The position numbers and the translations under genes were made by a program. From contig NZ_QFLI01000001.1 in the NCBI RefSeq assembly GCF_003202155.1, positions 868,001 through 932,000 of the forward strand: a stretch of 64,000 nucleotides of DNA, written 5' to 3'. This DNA comes from Marinifilum breve (GTDB lineage Bacteria; Bacteroidota; Bacteroidia; Bacteroidales; Marinifilaceae). A model generated the notes under the pieces. It was given only the letters and a program-made list of their open reading frames with translations. It ran no database searches and was not told where the DNA came from. Position 1 is the first letter of the stretch. Each line of letters starts with the position of its first letter. Below are positions 18,555-27,636 of this stretch, one piece after another.

Positions 18555-21500
18555 ATGAATATTTTAGCCAATATGATGCAGAAATTTTACTTACTACTTA
18601 CATCACTTTTAATCTCAGTTTGCTTTTCGGTTAAAGGATTAGACCTGAGGCACCTTACCATACACAAAGGACTGAGCAATAACATTGTATATTCTATTGC
18701 CGAAGATTCTAAAGGACTTCTTTGGTTCGGCACACGAAATGGGGTTAACCGATACGATGGATACGAGTTCAAACATTACAAACTGATGTCTGAAGATGAG
18801 TTAAACTCGGAGACAAATGTTGCCAAAACCTTATTAGTGGATCAAAGTGACAAACTTTGGGTAGGAACACTAAATGGACTTTTTTCCTATGATGCCGAAA
18901 AGGATACTTATTTCAGGGTAGAAGGCACAAACGCAAAAGAATTGGCTTCTTTGCGCATTAATGTATTGACTGAAGATAGTGAGGGTAATCTCTTAATAGG
19001 TGCTGATAACTCAGCCTACATTTTTAAATCAAAAGAAGATTCGTTGATTAAAATTAAAGAGATCAACACTCCTGTTTTGTCCATTTTACCATTCGATCAA
19101 CAGCATTTTATTATTGGAACAAGCAATGGAATATTTAAAATAGATGCTAAAAATTATAGAATAAGCCCGCTAAATGAACTAAAAACCAACAAATATCAAT
19201 TATCAAATTCGTATTGCAATTACCTGTTCCGCGATGCGATAAACCGAATATGGATCTGTACAATTGACAATGGAGTTTTTATTTGGGACTTAGCCAAAAA
19301 AGAAATTACAAAATGTAATAGTCTTAGTAATGAAATTGCAGATGGAATATGGATTAAAAAAATTATTCCTATTAATTCAGGATACTATCTTGTAGGTGTT
19401 GATGGTCTTGGAGCCTATATAATCAACGAATCTTTTGAAATTGTAAGAAAATTTAATCACAATGAAGATAAGCCTAATTCTTTAAGTAGTAATGGTGTAT
19501 ATGATTTACTTCGTGACGACGAAAATCGTTTTTGGATTGCCACTTATGGAGGAGGCGTTAACATTTACGACCCTAACTTCCTACCTTTTAAACCAATACA
19601 ACACATTGTAAACAAGAAAAATTCACTAGCCAATAATACAGGAAGGGCAGTTCTTGAAGATTCATTTGGGAACATGTGGTTTGGAACCAAAAAAGGCATC
19701 AGCAAATTAAATCCTTCTACCAATCAATGGCAACACTTTTACAACAAGACAAATCAGAAGAAACAAATAGGCAGCAATACAATCCTTAGCCTTGAACAGG
19801 TAAGCAGTAATGAAATATGGATTGGCAGTTATGGTGGCGGAATAGATCAATTAAATTTATCGACAGGAAAGATTCAGCCTGCATTTCCTAAACATGTGCT
19901 GGAAGAAAATGAAGGAAGCATTTACGTATATGAAATTTTAAAAGACAGAGATGGGAATATATGGATTGGCTCAATCAGGGGCAAGTTGTTAAAATACAAT
20001 CCAACTACGAAAAAGATAGTTTCTTATCCAATTTATAGCGTTCAGAATATATATGAAGGAAGTTCCAACTTCCTATACATTGGTTGTCGTGAGGGTTTCT
20101 ATCTTTTTAACAGAACCAATGGGGAGTTCAAACTTTTTGTGCCAGACAAAAATAATCCTGATGCAATTAGCAGTAGTGCCTGTTTTTGTTTTTATGAAGA
20201 TAAAAATGGTAAGGTATATATCGGAACAGAAGGAGGTGGATTAAATATTTTCAACCCTAAAACAGAACAATTCAGCCACTTTACACAGAAAGACGGTTTG
20301 CCTTCTAACACCATATATGGCATTCTTCCCGATAAAAAGGAGCAAGTTTGGTTGAGTACGACAAATGGCTTATCTCTTTTTAATCCTCCTGGCAGGAAGT
20401 TTGTAAATTACGATATTTCGGATGGTTTGTCCATTAAAGAATTCAGTATTGGAGCCTCTTGCATCACCTCAAAGGGTAAAATGATATTTGGTGGCGAAAG
20501 TGGATTTGTATCCTTCGATCCTCTTCAGATTCAGAAAATACTAATAGCGCCCAAGATATTTTTTACCGATTTTAAAATATCCAATAAATCTTATCCAATA
20601 GGTGATCCTAATACACCGCTTTCAAAACATATCGACTTAATCCGGGAAATCGTACTGGATTACCACCAAAACTCCTTTTCTTTTGATTTTGTAGGAATTA
20701 ACTACACAAATCCTGTGAAGAATCGTTACTCATGGAAATTAGAGGGATTCGAAGATGAATGGACTCCTTCATCTTCTGCTTCCATAGCCAACTATACCAA
20801 CATTCATCCCGGAACCTATACTTTTAAAGTAAGGGCCAGTAACCTGCAAGATGATTGGAATGGAAAACAAAGACAAATTACCATTAAGGTACAACCTCCT
20901 TTCTGGCAAACCTACTGGGCTTATGCTATTTACCTTATTCTTTTCTTAGGGATTGCTAGTTTTATTTTCAAATTTATCCGAATCCGAATTCAAGAAAAGA
21001 ACTCCAATGAGAAAATTCAGTTTTTCATTAATGTAGCTCATGACTTAAAAACACCTCTAACTTTAATAAAATCGCCCTTAACCAGCCTTTCGTCAAGAGA
21101 AAATTTACCTAAGCAAGATTCAGAATTGCTTAATATGGCTCTTAAAAATGTAGATAAACTCACAACCTATTTTACCCAGTTGCTGGATTTTCAAAAGGCC
21201 GAAATGAAAAAGATGCAACTGCAGGTTGGCAGACACAATTTGGTAGAGCATCTGACCGAAGTGTCCAGTTCATTCCAACCCCTGCTCGAAAAGAAAAGGT
21301 TACATTTTCAATTGCTATCAAGCCAAGAAGTAATTGAATTATGGTATGACCACTTAAAATTTGATAAGATTTTTTACAACCTGATTTCCAATGCAATTAA
21401 ATATACTCCTGAGGAAGGAAAAATAAGCATTTGTATTGAGTTAATGCGTAATCAATGTTTAATAAAAGTTGAGGATAGTGGAATAGGAATTCCTGAAAAT

Positions 21501-22559
21501 CAACAGGAAAACATCTTTAAAAGATATTACCGTGCTACAAATGCCATTAACTCGGAGGAAACCGGCAGTGGCGTAGGCCTGCTACTTGTGAAACAACTGG
21601 TAAATGCTCATTCAGGCACCATTAATTTTACCAGTAAACCTAAAGCCGGCACCAGCTTCTTTATCAAGTTCAAAATGGGTAATAAGCACTTCAATGTCAA
21701 CGATTTTATCGATCAACAGACCGATGAAAAATACATTCCCGTATTTAGAACTTCCATTAAGCCTGAAGTAAAAGAGAACAAAGCAGATAAATTACCAAAA
21801 CCAGATACGAATCTTCCAAAACTCTTAATTGTAGAAGATAGTAAAGAACTGAATAACTTCCTTGGAAAAGAACTAAGCTCTTCGTATCAAATTATGCAGG
21901 CTTCCAATGGTAAAGAAGCTCTTGAACTGATCAAAGAAGATGAACCTGATATTATTGTATCGGATATTATGATGCCCGAAATGGATGGCAGAGTATTCTG
22001 TAATCATTTAAAAAAGAATATCGAAACCTGTCATATTCCAATTATACTAGTAACAGCCCTAACCTCTTCCGATTACAAAATTGAAGGCTATGAATTAGGT
22101 GCAGATGGTTACATTGAGAAACCTTTTGATTTGAGAATTTTAAAATCGAAAATTTCCAATCTCTTGAATTCTCATAAGGTTCTGAAAGATAAATTCTTGA
22201 AACAGGAAGATACTTCCGAGCAAATCAATTACAAAAATGAACTCGACCAGGAATTTATTCAGAAATGTATGGATATTGTAAACGAAAACCTAGATAATAC
22301 CGATTTCTCAGTTGAAGAGTTCAGTAAAAAACTCTTTATGAGCAGACCTGTATTGTACAGAAAGCTGAAAGCATTGACGGATCAGTCTCCTCAGGATTTT
22401 GTGAAAATTATCAGATTAAAAAAATCAGCTGAACTCATAAAAACAGGGAAATATAGTATTAGTGAAATAGCTTACAGTACAGGCTTTTCTGACCCTAAGT
22501 ATTTCAGTACTTCATTCAAAAAGTTTTATGGTGTTAGTCCAAGTAAATATGGCTCCTAA
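18555..22559 (+). CDS. Hybrid two-component system regulator (HTCS) of the sulfated-glycan locus
   Basis: 1334 residues from the ATG at 18555. ATGs at 18573 and 18576 are equally possible. The start at 18453 is rejected because a -7 element lies downstream of it and its extra residues are not leader-like. Order of domains: signal peptide; a periplasmic sensor of two-component propeller repeats with phrases such as GLLWFGTRNGVNRYDG and NMWFGTKKGISKLNP; a Y_Y_Y domain near 700-775; a membrane helix at about 788-808; histidine kinase with phospho-acceptor H829 in NVAHDLKTPLT; ATPase motifs NLISNAIKYTP and GSGVGLLLVKQL; a receiver with D1137 in VSDIMMPEMDG; and a C-terminal AraC helix-turn-helix (ISEIAYSTGFSDPKYFSTSFKKFYG). 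Such proteins bind a glycan fragment in the periplasm and switch on the neighbouring susCD operon. Confidence 0.96.
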   Translation: MNILANMMQKFYLLLTSLLISVCFSVKGLDLRHLTIHKGLSNNIVYSIAEDSKGLLWFGTRNGVNRYDGYEFKHYKLMSEDELNSETNVAKTLLVDQSDKLWVGTLNGLFSYDAEKDTYFRVEGTNAKELASLRINVLTEDSEGNLLIGADNSAYIFKSKEDSLIKIKEINTPVLSILPFDQQHFIIGTSNGIFKIDAKNYRISPLNELKTNKYQLSNSYCNYLFRDAINRIWICTIDNGVFIWDLAKKEITKCNSLSNEIADGIWIKKIIPINSGYYLVGVDGLGAYIINESFEIVRKFNHNEDKPNSLSSNGVYDLLRDDENRFWIATYGGGVNIYDPNFLPFKPIQHIVNKKNSLANNTGRAVLEDSFGNMWFGTKKGISKLNPSTNQWQHFYNKTNQKKQIGSNTILSLEQVSSNEIWIGSYGGGIDQLNLSTGKIQPAFPKHVLEENEGSIYVYEILKDRDGNIWIGSIRGKLLKYNPTTKKIVSYPIYSVQNIYEGSSNFLYIGCREGFYLFNRTNGEFKLFVPDKNNPDAISSSACFCFYEDKNGKVYIGTEGGGLNIFNPKTEQFSHFTQKDGLPSNTIYGILPDKKEQVWLSTTNGLSLFNPPGRKFVNYDISDGLSIKEFSIGASCITSKGKMIFGGESGFVSFDPLQIQKILIAPKIFFTDFKISNKSYPIGDPNTPLSKHIDLIREIVLDYHQNSFSFDFVGINYTNPVKNRYSWKLEGFEDEWTPSSSASIANYTNIHPGTYTFKVRASNLQDDWNGKQRQITIKVQPPFWQTYWAYAIYLILFLGIASFIFKFIRIRIQEKNSNEKIQFFINVAHDLKTPLTLIKSPLTSLSSRENLPKQDSELLNMALKNVDKLTTYFTQLLDFQKAEMKKMQLQVGRHNLVEHLTEVSSSFQPLLEKKRLHFQLLSSQEVIELWYDHLKFDKIFYNLISNAIKYTPEEGKISICIELMRNQCLIKVEDSGIGIPENQQENIFKRYYRATNAINSEETGSGVGLLLVKQLVNAHSGTINFTSKPKAGTSFFIKFKMGNKHFNVNDFIDQQTDEKYIPVFRTSIKPEVKENKADKLPKPDTNLPKLLIVEDSKELNNFLGKELSSSYQIMQASNGKEALELIKEDEPDIIVSDIMMPEMDGRVFCNHLKKNIETCHIPIILVTALTSSDYKIEGYELGADGYIEKPFDLRILKSKISNLLNSHKVLKDKFLKQEDTSEQINYKNELDQEFIQKCMDIVNENLDNTDFSVEEFSKKLFMSRPVLYRKLKALTDQSPQDFVKIIRLKKSAELIKTGKYSISEIAYSTGFSDPKYFSTSFKKFYGVSPSKYGS

Positions 22560-22590
22560 AACAAATGATATGAGCTGATGCAAGCAGCAA

Positions 22591-22627
22591 AAAAAAGAGC
22601 AATAAATGATATTTATTGCTCTTTTTT
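22591..22627. terminator. Bidirectional terminator between HTCS and GH3 genes
   Basis: A perfect 17-bp stem with a 3-base loop (GAT). AAAAAAGAGCAATAAAT pairs with its exact complement. Each strand ends in a T run, so it can serve both convergent genes. Confidence 0.9.
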
Positions 22628-22640
22628 ATTCTTGTAATTC

Positions 22641-24971
22641 CTATTTAATCACTTCAAACGTCAACTTGTGAAGATCCTCATCAAGTGATGATCCACCAAT
22701 CATTACTATGAATTTGCCTGCTTCCACCTTCTTATTCATGTTAATATCATAGAATTCAAGCATCTTAGGCGATATATCGAATTCCAGAACTGAACTTTCA
22801 TTGGGTGCAAGATCTATCTTTTTGAAAGCTTTCAATTCTTTTACAGGTCGTGTTACCGAGCTATACTCATCACGAATGTAAAGCTGTACGATTTCATCAC
22901 CTCTTCGATTCCCAACATTGGTAAGCTGTACTGAAAGCTGAACACTTTCATTCTTTTTAACTCTTTCTTTGCTCAGTTTTATATTGCTGTATTCAAAATT
23001 GGTATAACTTAAACCATATCCGAATGGAAATAAGGCACTACTTTCATCGGCTTTGTATTTGTGAAAATACTGAGATGGTTTGTGGTTATAGACGGTTTGA
23101 ATTTGCCCTGCATTTCGTGGAATGGAAATAGGAAGTTTTGCACTTGGATTAAACTTCCCAAACAAAATTTCGGCCAATGCCTGACCTCCAAAACTTCCGG
23201 GCTCCCATGCTTCCAATAGAGCAGAAACATTATTGGCAATCCATTCTACTCCCAAAGGTCTTCCGTTTACCAATACCACAACAACGGGCTTTCCACTTTT
23301 GCACAGAGCCTCTACCAATTCTTGTTGTTTTCCTGGCAATTGAATGTTTGAACGATCTGTATTTTCTCCGCATGTTTTATCATCCCATTTGTAACGCATG
23401 GAATTTTCACCAACAACTACAATGGTTAAATCATGATTTTTGGCGAGTGATGCGGCCTTTGCAATTTTTGAATCTTCAATTGACAATAAAGTCTCACCAC
23501 AATTGTAAAAACTTAATTTACAGTTTGCCGGCGCTTCCTGTTTCAAACCTTCAAATATTGTAAGCACATTTTCATCAGGTTGTTTTGCCGACCAATCTCC
23601 CATAATCGTTTGATTATTTGCATTAGGTCCTGTGACCAGAATTCTTCGATATTTTGTCGTATTTATAGGCAGTATATTTTCATTCTTTAATAAGACAATT
23701 GATTTTCGTGCCATATCCAGAGCAGTTTGCTGGTGTTCTTTGGCAAATATCTGCTTCTTGGCCATTTCCAAATCGGTAAAAGGGTTTTCGAACAATCCCA
23801 GACGAAACTTTGCCTCAAGAATTTTACGCACCGATTGGTTAATTCTTTCTTCGCTTAGTCGGCCTTCTTCAACCAATTCTTTTACAGGCTCGTGAAATCT
23901 TGGCCCATGCATGTGCATATCCATTCCAGCATCCACCGATAAATAACAGGCTTCCTTTTCAGTTTCGGCTACAAAATGCAGATCCACCAATCGCTCAATA
24001 TCCATCCAATCGCTGACAAAGAAACCATCGAAGCCCATTTCATTGCGCATCAATTCGGTCATGATATAATGATTGGAATGGCATGGCACCCCATTTAATT
24101 CGTTATGCGCTGCCATCATAGAGAATACATTGGCATCAATAGCCGCCTGATAAGGAGGAAGAAAAACTTCTCGCAATGTTCGTTCCGAAACATCCATAGG
24201 AGCAGCATTAAGTCCATTTACCGGTTCGCTACCGGCAATTAAATGTTTGGCACAGGCAATTACCTTATCTTCTCCGGTGAAATTATCTCCTTGCATACCT
24301 TGAATCATGGCAACTCCCATCTCTGAAACCAAATGTGGATCTTCCCCAAATGTTTCTCCAACTCTACCCCAACGAGCATCACGAGCAATGTCAATGTTTG
24401 GAGTAAATGCCCATTGTGCACCCATGGCACGCATTTCAAGAGCAGTTTCACGAGCACTACGCTCAACAAGAGCCGGCTCCCAGGTACTTGCCATTCCTAT
24501 TGGCGTTGGATATACAGTTGCTCCTACATTTAAGGCATTTCCATGAATCGCATCAATTCCTATTAATACCGGGATTTTTAATCGGCTTTCTCTGGCCAGT
24601 TTTTGTAAATGATTGGCTTCTTCCGGTGTTTTCACATGTAAAAACGAACCTACCATTCCTTTGCGTGTCATATCTTCCAGATCTTCTACTGACAAACCCG
24701 GGTAATATCCCATAGCATCATTGTCGTGTAGGTCTTTCTCACTCATCACCATCTCTGCCTCCCTGATATGCTCAGGTCCAACATACTGACACATTTGGGC
24801 AATTTTCTCCTCCAAAGTCATTTGAGATAGCAAATTTTCTACCCTAACATCAACTGATAAATTTGGATTAAGATAGTTCTCTTCTCCATCATTTTTATCC
24901 TTACACGATGAATAAAAGCCTATACAACCAACCAAATATATTGCCAGTAATTTCCTTTTCTTTCTTTTCAT
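22641..24971 (-). CDS. GH3 family beta-glycosidase lipoprotein (BglX-like)
   Basis: 776 residues from the ATG at 24971. An upstream in-frame ATG adds 15 residues before the leader and is less likely. The leader is Lys/Arg-rich then hydrophobic, ending YSSCK, a lipobox-like site. The N-terminal GH3 barrel carries GIDAIHGNA, PNIDIARDARWGRVGETFGEDP and the nucleophile motif GFDGFFVSDWMDI with D321. The C-terminal alpha/beta domain has VVVVLVNGRPLG, and a fibronectin-III-like end domain closes the protein (VQLTNVGNRRGDEIVQLYI). It is close to BglX-type exo-beta-glucosidases, although GH3 also includes xylosidases. It probably releases terminal sugars in the periplasm from oligosaccharides freed by GH9 and the sulfatases. 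It is convergent to the HTCS. Confidence 0.93.
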   Translation of the reverse strand: MKRKKRKLLAIYLVGCIGFYSSCKDKNDGEENYLNPNLSVDVRVENLLSQMTLEEKIAQMCQYVGPEHIREAEMVMSEKDLHDNDAMGYYPGLSVEDLEDMTRKGMVGSFLHVKTPEEANHLQKLARESRLKIPVLIGIDAIHGNALNVGATVYPTPIGMASTWEPALVERSARETALEMRAMGAQWAFTPNIDIARDARWGRVGETFGEDPHLVSEMGVAMIQGMQGDNFTGEDKVIACAKHLIAGSEPVNGLNAAPMDVSERTLREVFLPPYQAAIDANVFSMMAAHNELNGVPCHSNHYIMTELMRNEMGFDGFFVSDWMDIERLVDLHFVAETEKEACYLSVDAGMDMHMHGPRFHEPVKELVEEGRLSEERINQSVRKILEAKFRLGLFENPFTDLEMAKKQIFAKEHQQTALDMARKSIVLLKNENILPINTTKYRRILVTGPNANNQTIMGDWSAKQPDENVLTIFEGLKQEAPANCKLSFYNCGETLLSIEDSKIAKAASLAKNHDLTIVVVGENSMRYKWDDKTCGENTDRSNIQLPGKQQELVEALCKSGKPVVVVLVNGRPLGVEWIANNVSALLEAWEPGSFGGQALAEILFGKFNPSAKLPISIPRNAGQIQTVYNHKPSQYFHKYKADESSALFPFGYGLSYTNFEYSNIKLSKERVKKNESVQLSVQLTNVGNRRGDEIVQLYIRDEYSSVTRPVKELKAFKKIDLAPNESSVLEFDISPKMLEFYDINMNKKVEAGKFIVMIGGSSLDEDLHKLTFEVIK

Positions 24972-25286
24972 TGTACTACTGTTTAAATCAAAATCTAAAC
25001 ATAGGTATTGGCACAAAATTCATGGTTTAATCTAAATTCATTTAGGTTTAAACTAGGTTCTTAATTTGATTTTGATAGCCATATCAATTCTTAGAGATTT
25101 TCACTTACCATTTCATCAACTAACTCTGTCTTTTCTGTAATTTGACTCATTATTAGAGTTCAAATTCATCTTCTAGCAGAATTAAAATAACTGAATTAAA
25201 AAACTTTAATGATTTTTATTGCATCTGGCTACAAAAACCACTTCTTTTGCAAATACTGAATCCAATTCTCTTATTTGTAATTACGA
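24972..25286. other. Intergenic stretch upstream of GH3 and rluA-like genes
   Basis: An AT-rich gap of 315 bases between divergent genes. It presumably holds both promoters, but I see no clear TAnnTTTG element, repeat or hairpin in it. Confidence 0.5.
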
Positions 25287-26903
25287 ATGCATTGTTTCAT
25301 CACATTCAATAAAACACAGGAAGCAAGGGAACTTCCCAAGAGTTTTACCAATCCATTTAACTATACACCTCACCCTTTATGCATACAAGCTGCTAAAGAA
25401 CTACAAGATAAAATTGGGATGCCAAATCTCAATTTCAAAGGAAAAATGTATGGTGTGTTGATTGTAAAAAACCACTTGGGTGAACTTGGCTACATTGCTG
25501 CCTATTCAGGTAACTATCATTCACATGAAACTAAGGTTCCATTTGTTCCGCAGGTATTCGAAATAACCAATCCCAATGGATTCTTTCGAAAAGGTGAAGC
25601 TGAACTGAATCAAATCAACCAAGCCATTTACAAAGCAGAAAATTCACCGACTCTAAAACAAATTCAGAAAGAATTGGATGATGAAGTTCAAAATACAAAT
25701 GAAACTTTAAAAGCCGCTAAACTTGAAATGGCGAATGCCAAAAAAGTAAGACAAGGCAAGCGAGCAGAATCAGAGAATCATCCTAACAAAGAGAGCATTT
25801 TAAAAGATCTTGTAAAAGAAAGCCAAACAGAGAAAAGCAAGTTCAACAAACTAAAAAAAGAATGTAAAAGAAGAGTTGAAGGCTTGCAATTAAAAGTAGA
25901 TGAGCATTACGTACAAATTAAAGCCTTAAAGCAGGCACGTAAAACCCAATCAGCTCAGCTGCAAAAGCAAATATTCGACAGCTACCTATTTTTAAATATT
26001 GAAGGAAAAGAAAAAAGTGCAAGCGATATTTTTAAGGAGACCGAAGCTAAGGTTCCTCCTGCCGGTACTGGCGACTGCTGTGCTCCTAAACTGTTGCAAT
26101 ATGCATTTCAGAATCAACTTCAACCAATTGCCATGGCAGAATTTTGGTGGGGAAATTCTCCTAAAAAAGAAATTCGCAAACATGCTTACTTTTACCCAGC
26201 GTGTAAAAGCAAGTGTGAACCCATACTGGGGCACATGCTAGAAGGATTGGTCATAGAAAAATCAAAAGAAGAAGCTAAGAATCTTGCCATCAAAATTCTT
26301 CATGAAGATAATACCATTGCCATTATCAATAAACCTTCCGGACTATTGTCGGTACCAGGGAAAGAGGAACAAGAATCTGTATATACCCAAGTAAAAACTC
26401 TATATCCAGATGCTGATGGTCCACTAATTGTTCATCGTCTTGATATGGCAACTTCGGGCTTAATGCTTATTGCCAAAACAAAATCTGCACACGAAAACCT
26501 ACAGAAACAGTTTCTCAACAAAAACATTCAGAAAAGATATGTAGCACTTTTGGATGGTATCATTAAGGAAGATTCTGGCTCCATTGATTTGCCCTTGCGT
26601 GTTGATTTGGATGATCGTCCTCGTCAACTGGTTTGTTTCGAACATGGCAAGTCAGCTTTTACCAAGTGGAACATTGTTGAACGTACTTCAACACAAAGCA
26701 GAATACACTTCTACCCTATCACAGGGCGTACACACCAATTGCGTGTACATGCAGCTCATCCTCTTGGACTTAATACCCCAATCGTTGGTGATCTTCTTTA
26801 TGGCTTGAAGGCTGATCGCCTAAAGTTGCATGCCGAAGAAATTACATTTGTGCATCCTGTAAGAAAGAAAAGAATAAATTTTACTTGTTTGGCTGAATTT
26901 TAG
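25287..26903 (+). CDS. RluA-family pseudouridine synthase with long N-terminal extension
   Basis: 538 residues. The C-terminal half (about 325-538) is a RluA-type pseudouridine synthase: IINKPSGLLSVPG, then the catalytic motif HRLDMATSGLML with D386, then YVALLDG and the end motif GRTHQLRVHAAHPLG. These enzymes turn uridine into pseudouridine in rRNA or tRNA. The first 320 residues hold a conserved-looking start (NPFNYTPHPLCIQAAKELQ), a charged helical stretch of about 100 residues likely to be a coiled coil (120-230), and the motif PAGTGDCCAPKLLQYAF followed by FYPACKSKCEPILGHML, whose four cysteines could bind a metal. Long RluA proteins of this layout exist in other bacteria, so it is not a novel fusion. 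The RNA target is unknown. Confidence 0.92.
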   Translation: MHCFITFNKTQEARELPKSFTNPFNYTPHPLCIQAAKELQDKIGMPNLNFKGKMYGVLIVKNHLGELGYIAAYSGNYHSHETKVPFVPQVFEITNPNGFFRKGEAELNQINQAIYKAENSPTLKQIQKELDDEVQNTNETLKAAKLEMANAKKVRQGKRAESENHPNKESILKDLVKESQTEKSKFNKLKKECKRRVEGLQLKVDEHYVQIKALKQARKTQSAQLQKQIFDSYLFLNIEGKEKSASDIFKETEAKVPPAGTGDCCAPKLLQYAFQNQLQPIAMAEFWWGNSPKKEIRKHAYFYPACKSKCEPILGHMLEGLVIEKSKEEAKNLAIKILHEDNTIAIINKPSGLLSVPGKEEQESVYTQVKTLYPDADGPLIVHRLDMATSGLMLIAKTKSAHENLQKQFLNKNIQKRYVALLDGIIKEDSGSIDLPLRVDLDDRPRQLVCFEHGKSAFTKWNIVERTSTQSRIHFYPITGRTHQLRVHAAHPLGLNTPIVGDLLYGLKADRLKLHAEEITFVHPVRKKRINFTCLAEF

Positions 26904-27058
26904 CCCTGACTAAACGATATCGATAAATTATTTTAGGAGTATATTTTACCAATAACTTCGAATGTCATTTCGTAAACCCCTTCTATTTTCAGCATAAATA
27001 AATATGCAAATTGTTAAATTTTATATTCCCTAACTTTTTTAAATCTGCAATTTTATTT

Positions 27059-27066
27059 TACTTTTG
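27059..27066 (+). promoter_or_regulatory. Candidate -7 element for tRNA-Ser
   Basis: TACTTTTG matches the TAnnTTTG consensus and lies 26 bases before the tRNA start, the spacing expected for a short precursor leader. The -33 element is at best a TTTT. Confidence 0.45.
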
Positions 27067-27092
27067 TGGACACACTCAATTATTGCAACATT

Positions 27093-27180
27093 GGAGAGGT
27101 GCAGGAGTGGTTGAACTGGCTCGCCTGGAAAGCGAGTATACGCCAAAAGCGTATCGGGGGTTCGAATCCCTTCCTCTCCG
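27093..27180 (+). tRNA. tRNA-Ser (anticodon GGA)
   Basis: 88 bases. The acceptor stem GGAGAGG pairs with CCTCTCC, followed by discriminator G. The anticodon arm is CTCGC-CTGGAAA-GCGAG, giving anticodon GGA. A long variable arm (TACGC...GCGTA) marks a class II serine tRNA, and the T-loop TTCGAAT is intact. The 3' CCA is not encoded. It decodes UCC and UCU. Confidence 0.97.
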
Positions 27181-27185
27181 CAACT

Positions 27186-27221
27186 AAAAGCATCAAGGTT
27201 TCTTACTTTAATGCTTTTTCT
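27186..27221 (+). terminator. Probable terminator after tRNA-Ser
   Basis: AAAAGCAT and ATGCTTTT form an 8-bp stem with a 17-base loop, ending in a T-rich run just after the tRNA. The loop is long, so this is a moderate call. Confidence 0.5.
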
Positions 27222-27297
27222 ATTCATACACCCAAGGGATGAGAAGCAAATGCGTTTTTACTCATATCAAACAAAACTCGCGCTATTAAGTCACAAA

Positions 27298-27529
27298 CTA
27301 TAAATACGCATGCAAAGGAAATAATACAACAACAATTACAAAAAGAATGAATGCCAAACCCAGTTCTTTTGCGATGCTTATTCCTTTGGCTTTTTTTAAA
27401 TGATTTAGAAATGCCTTTCTATTGAGCCAGAAATGACCAATTGCCAATATAAAAAACAGTACGCCTGAGGCATTATGTATCGACATCCAAAATCTTTAAA
27501 CCGCAAAGCACCATAAGCAAGAGTATCAT
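27298..27529 (-). pseudogene. Small DUF4405-like membrane protein gene, apparently frameshifted
   Basis: The downstream piece (62 residues from the ATG at 27486) reads HNASGVLFFILAIGHFWLNRKAFLNHLKK followed by a second hydrophobic helix. This His-helix-His pattern is like the small haem or quinone membrane proteins of the DUF4405 kind. Directly upstream in another frame, an ATG at 27529 opens a hydrophobic stretch MILLLMVLCGLKILDVD, which stops just as the HNASG frame begins. Joined, they would give a natural two- or three-helix protein, so a one-base shift near 27,485-27,492 is likely. The alternative is that the 62-residue piece alone is the gene. Confidence 0.45.
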
Positions 27530-27636
27530 GCCCACTGAATAGTAATTACTAAATTTAAATTAAACAGCTACCCCTAAAAATTCACTAATCCTTCTTTTAA
27601 TTTACGCTTAGTTAGCTACTGTTTTTCTTTGCAAGG

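Noticed and set aside
27093-27180. tRNA attachment site of an integrated element
   Set aside because: No second copy of the tRNA 3' end and no integrase gene were seen in the window.
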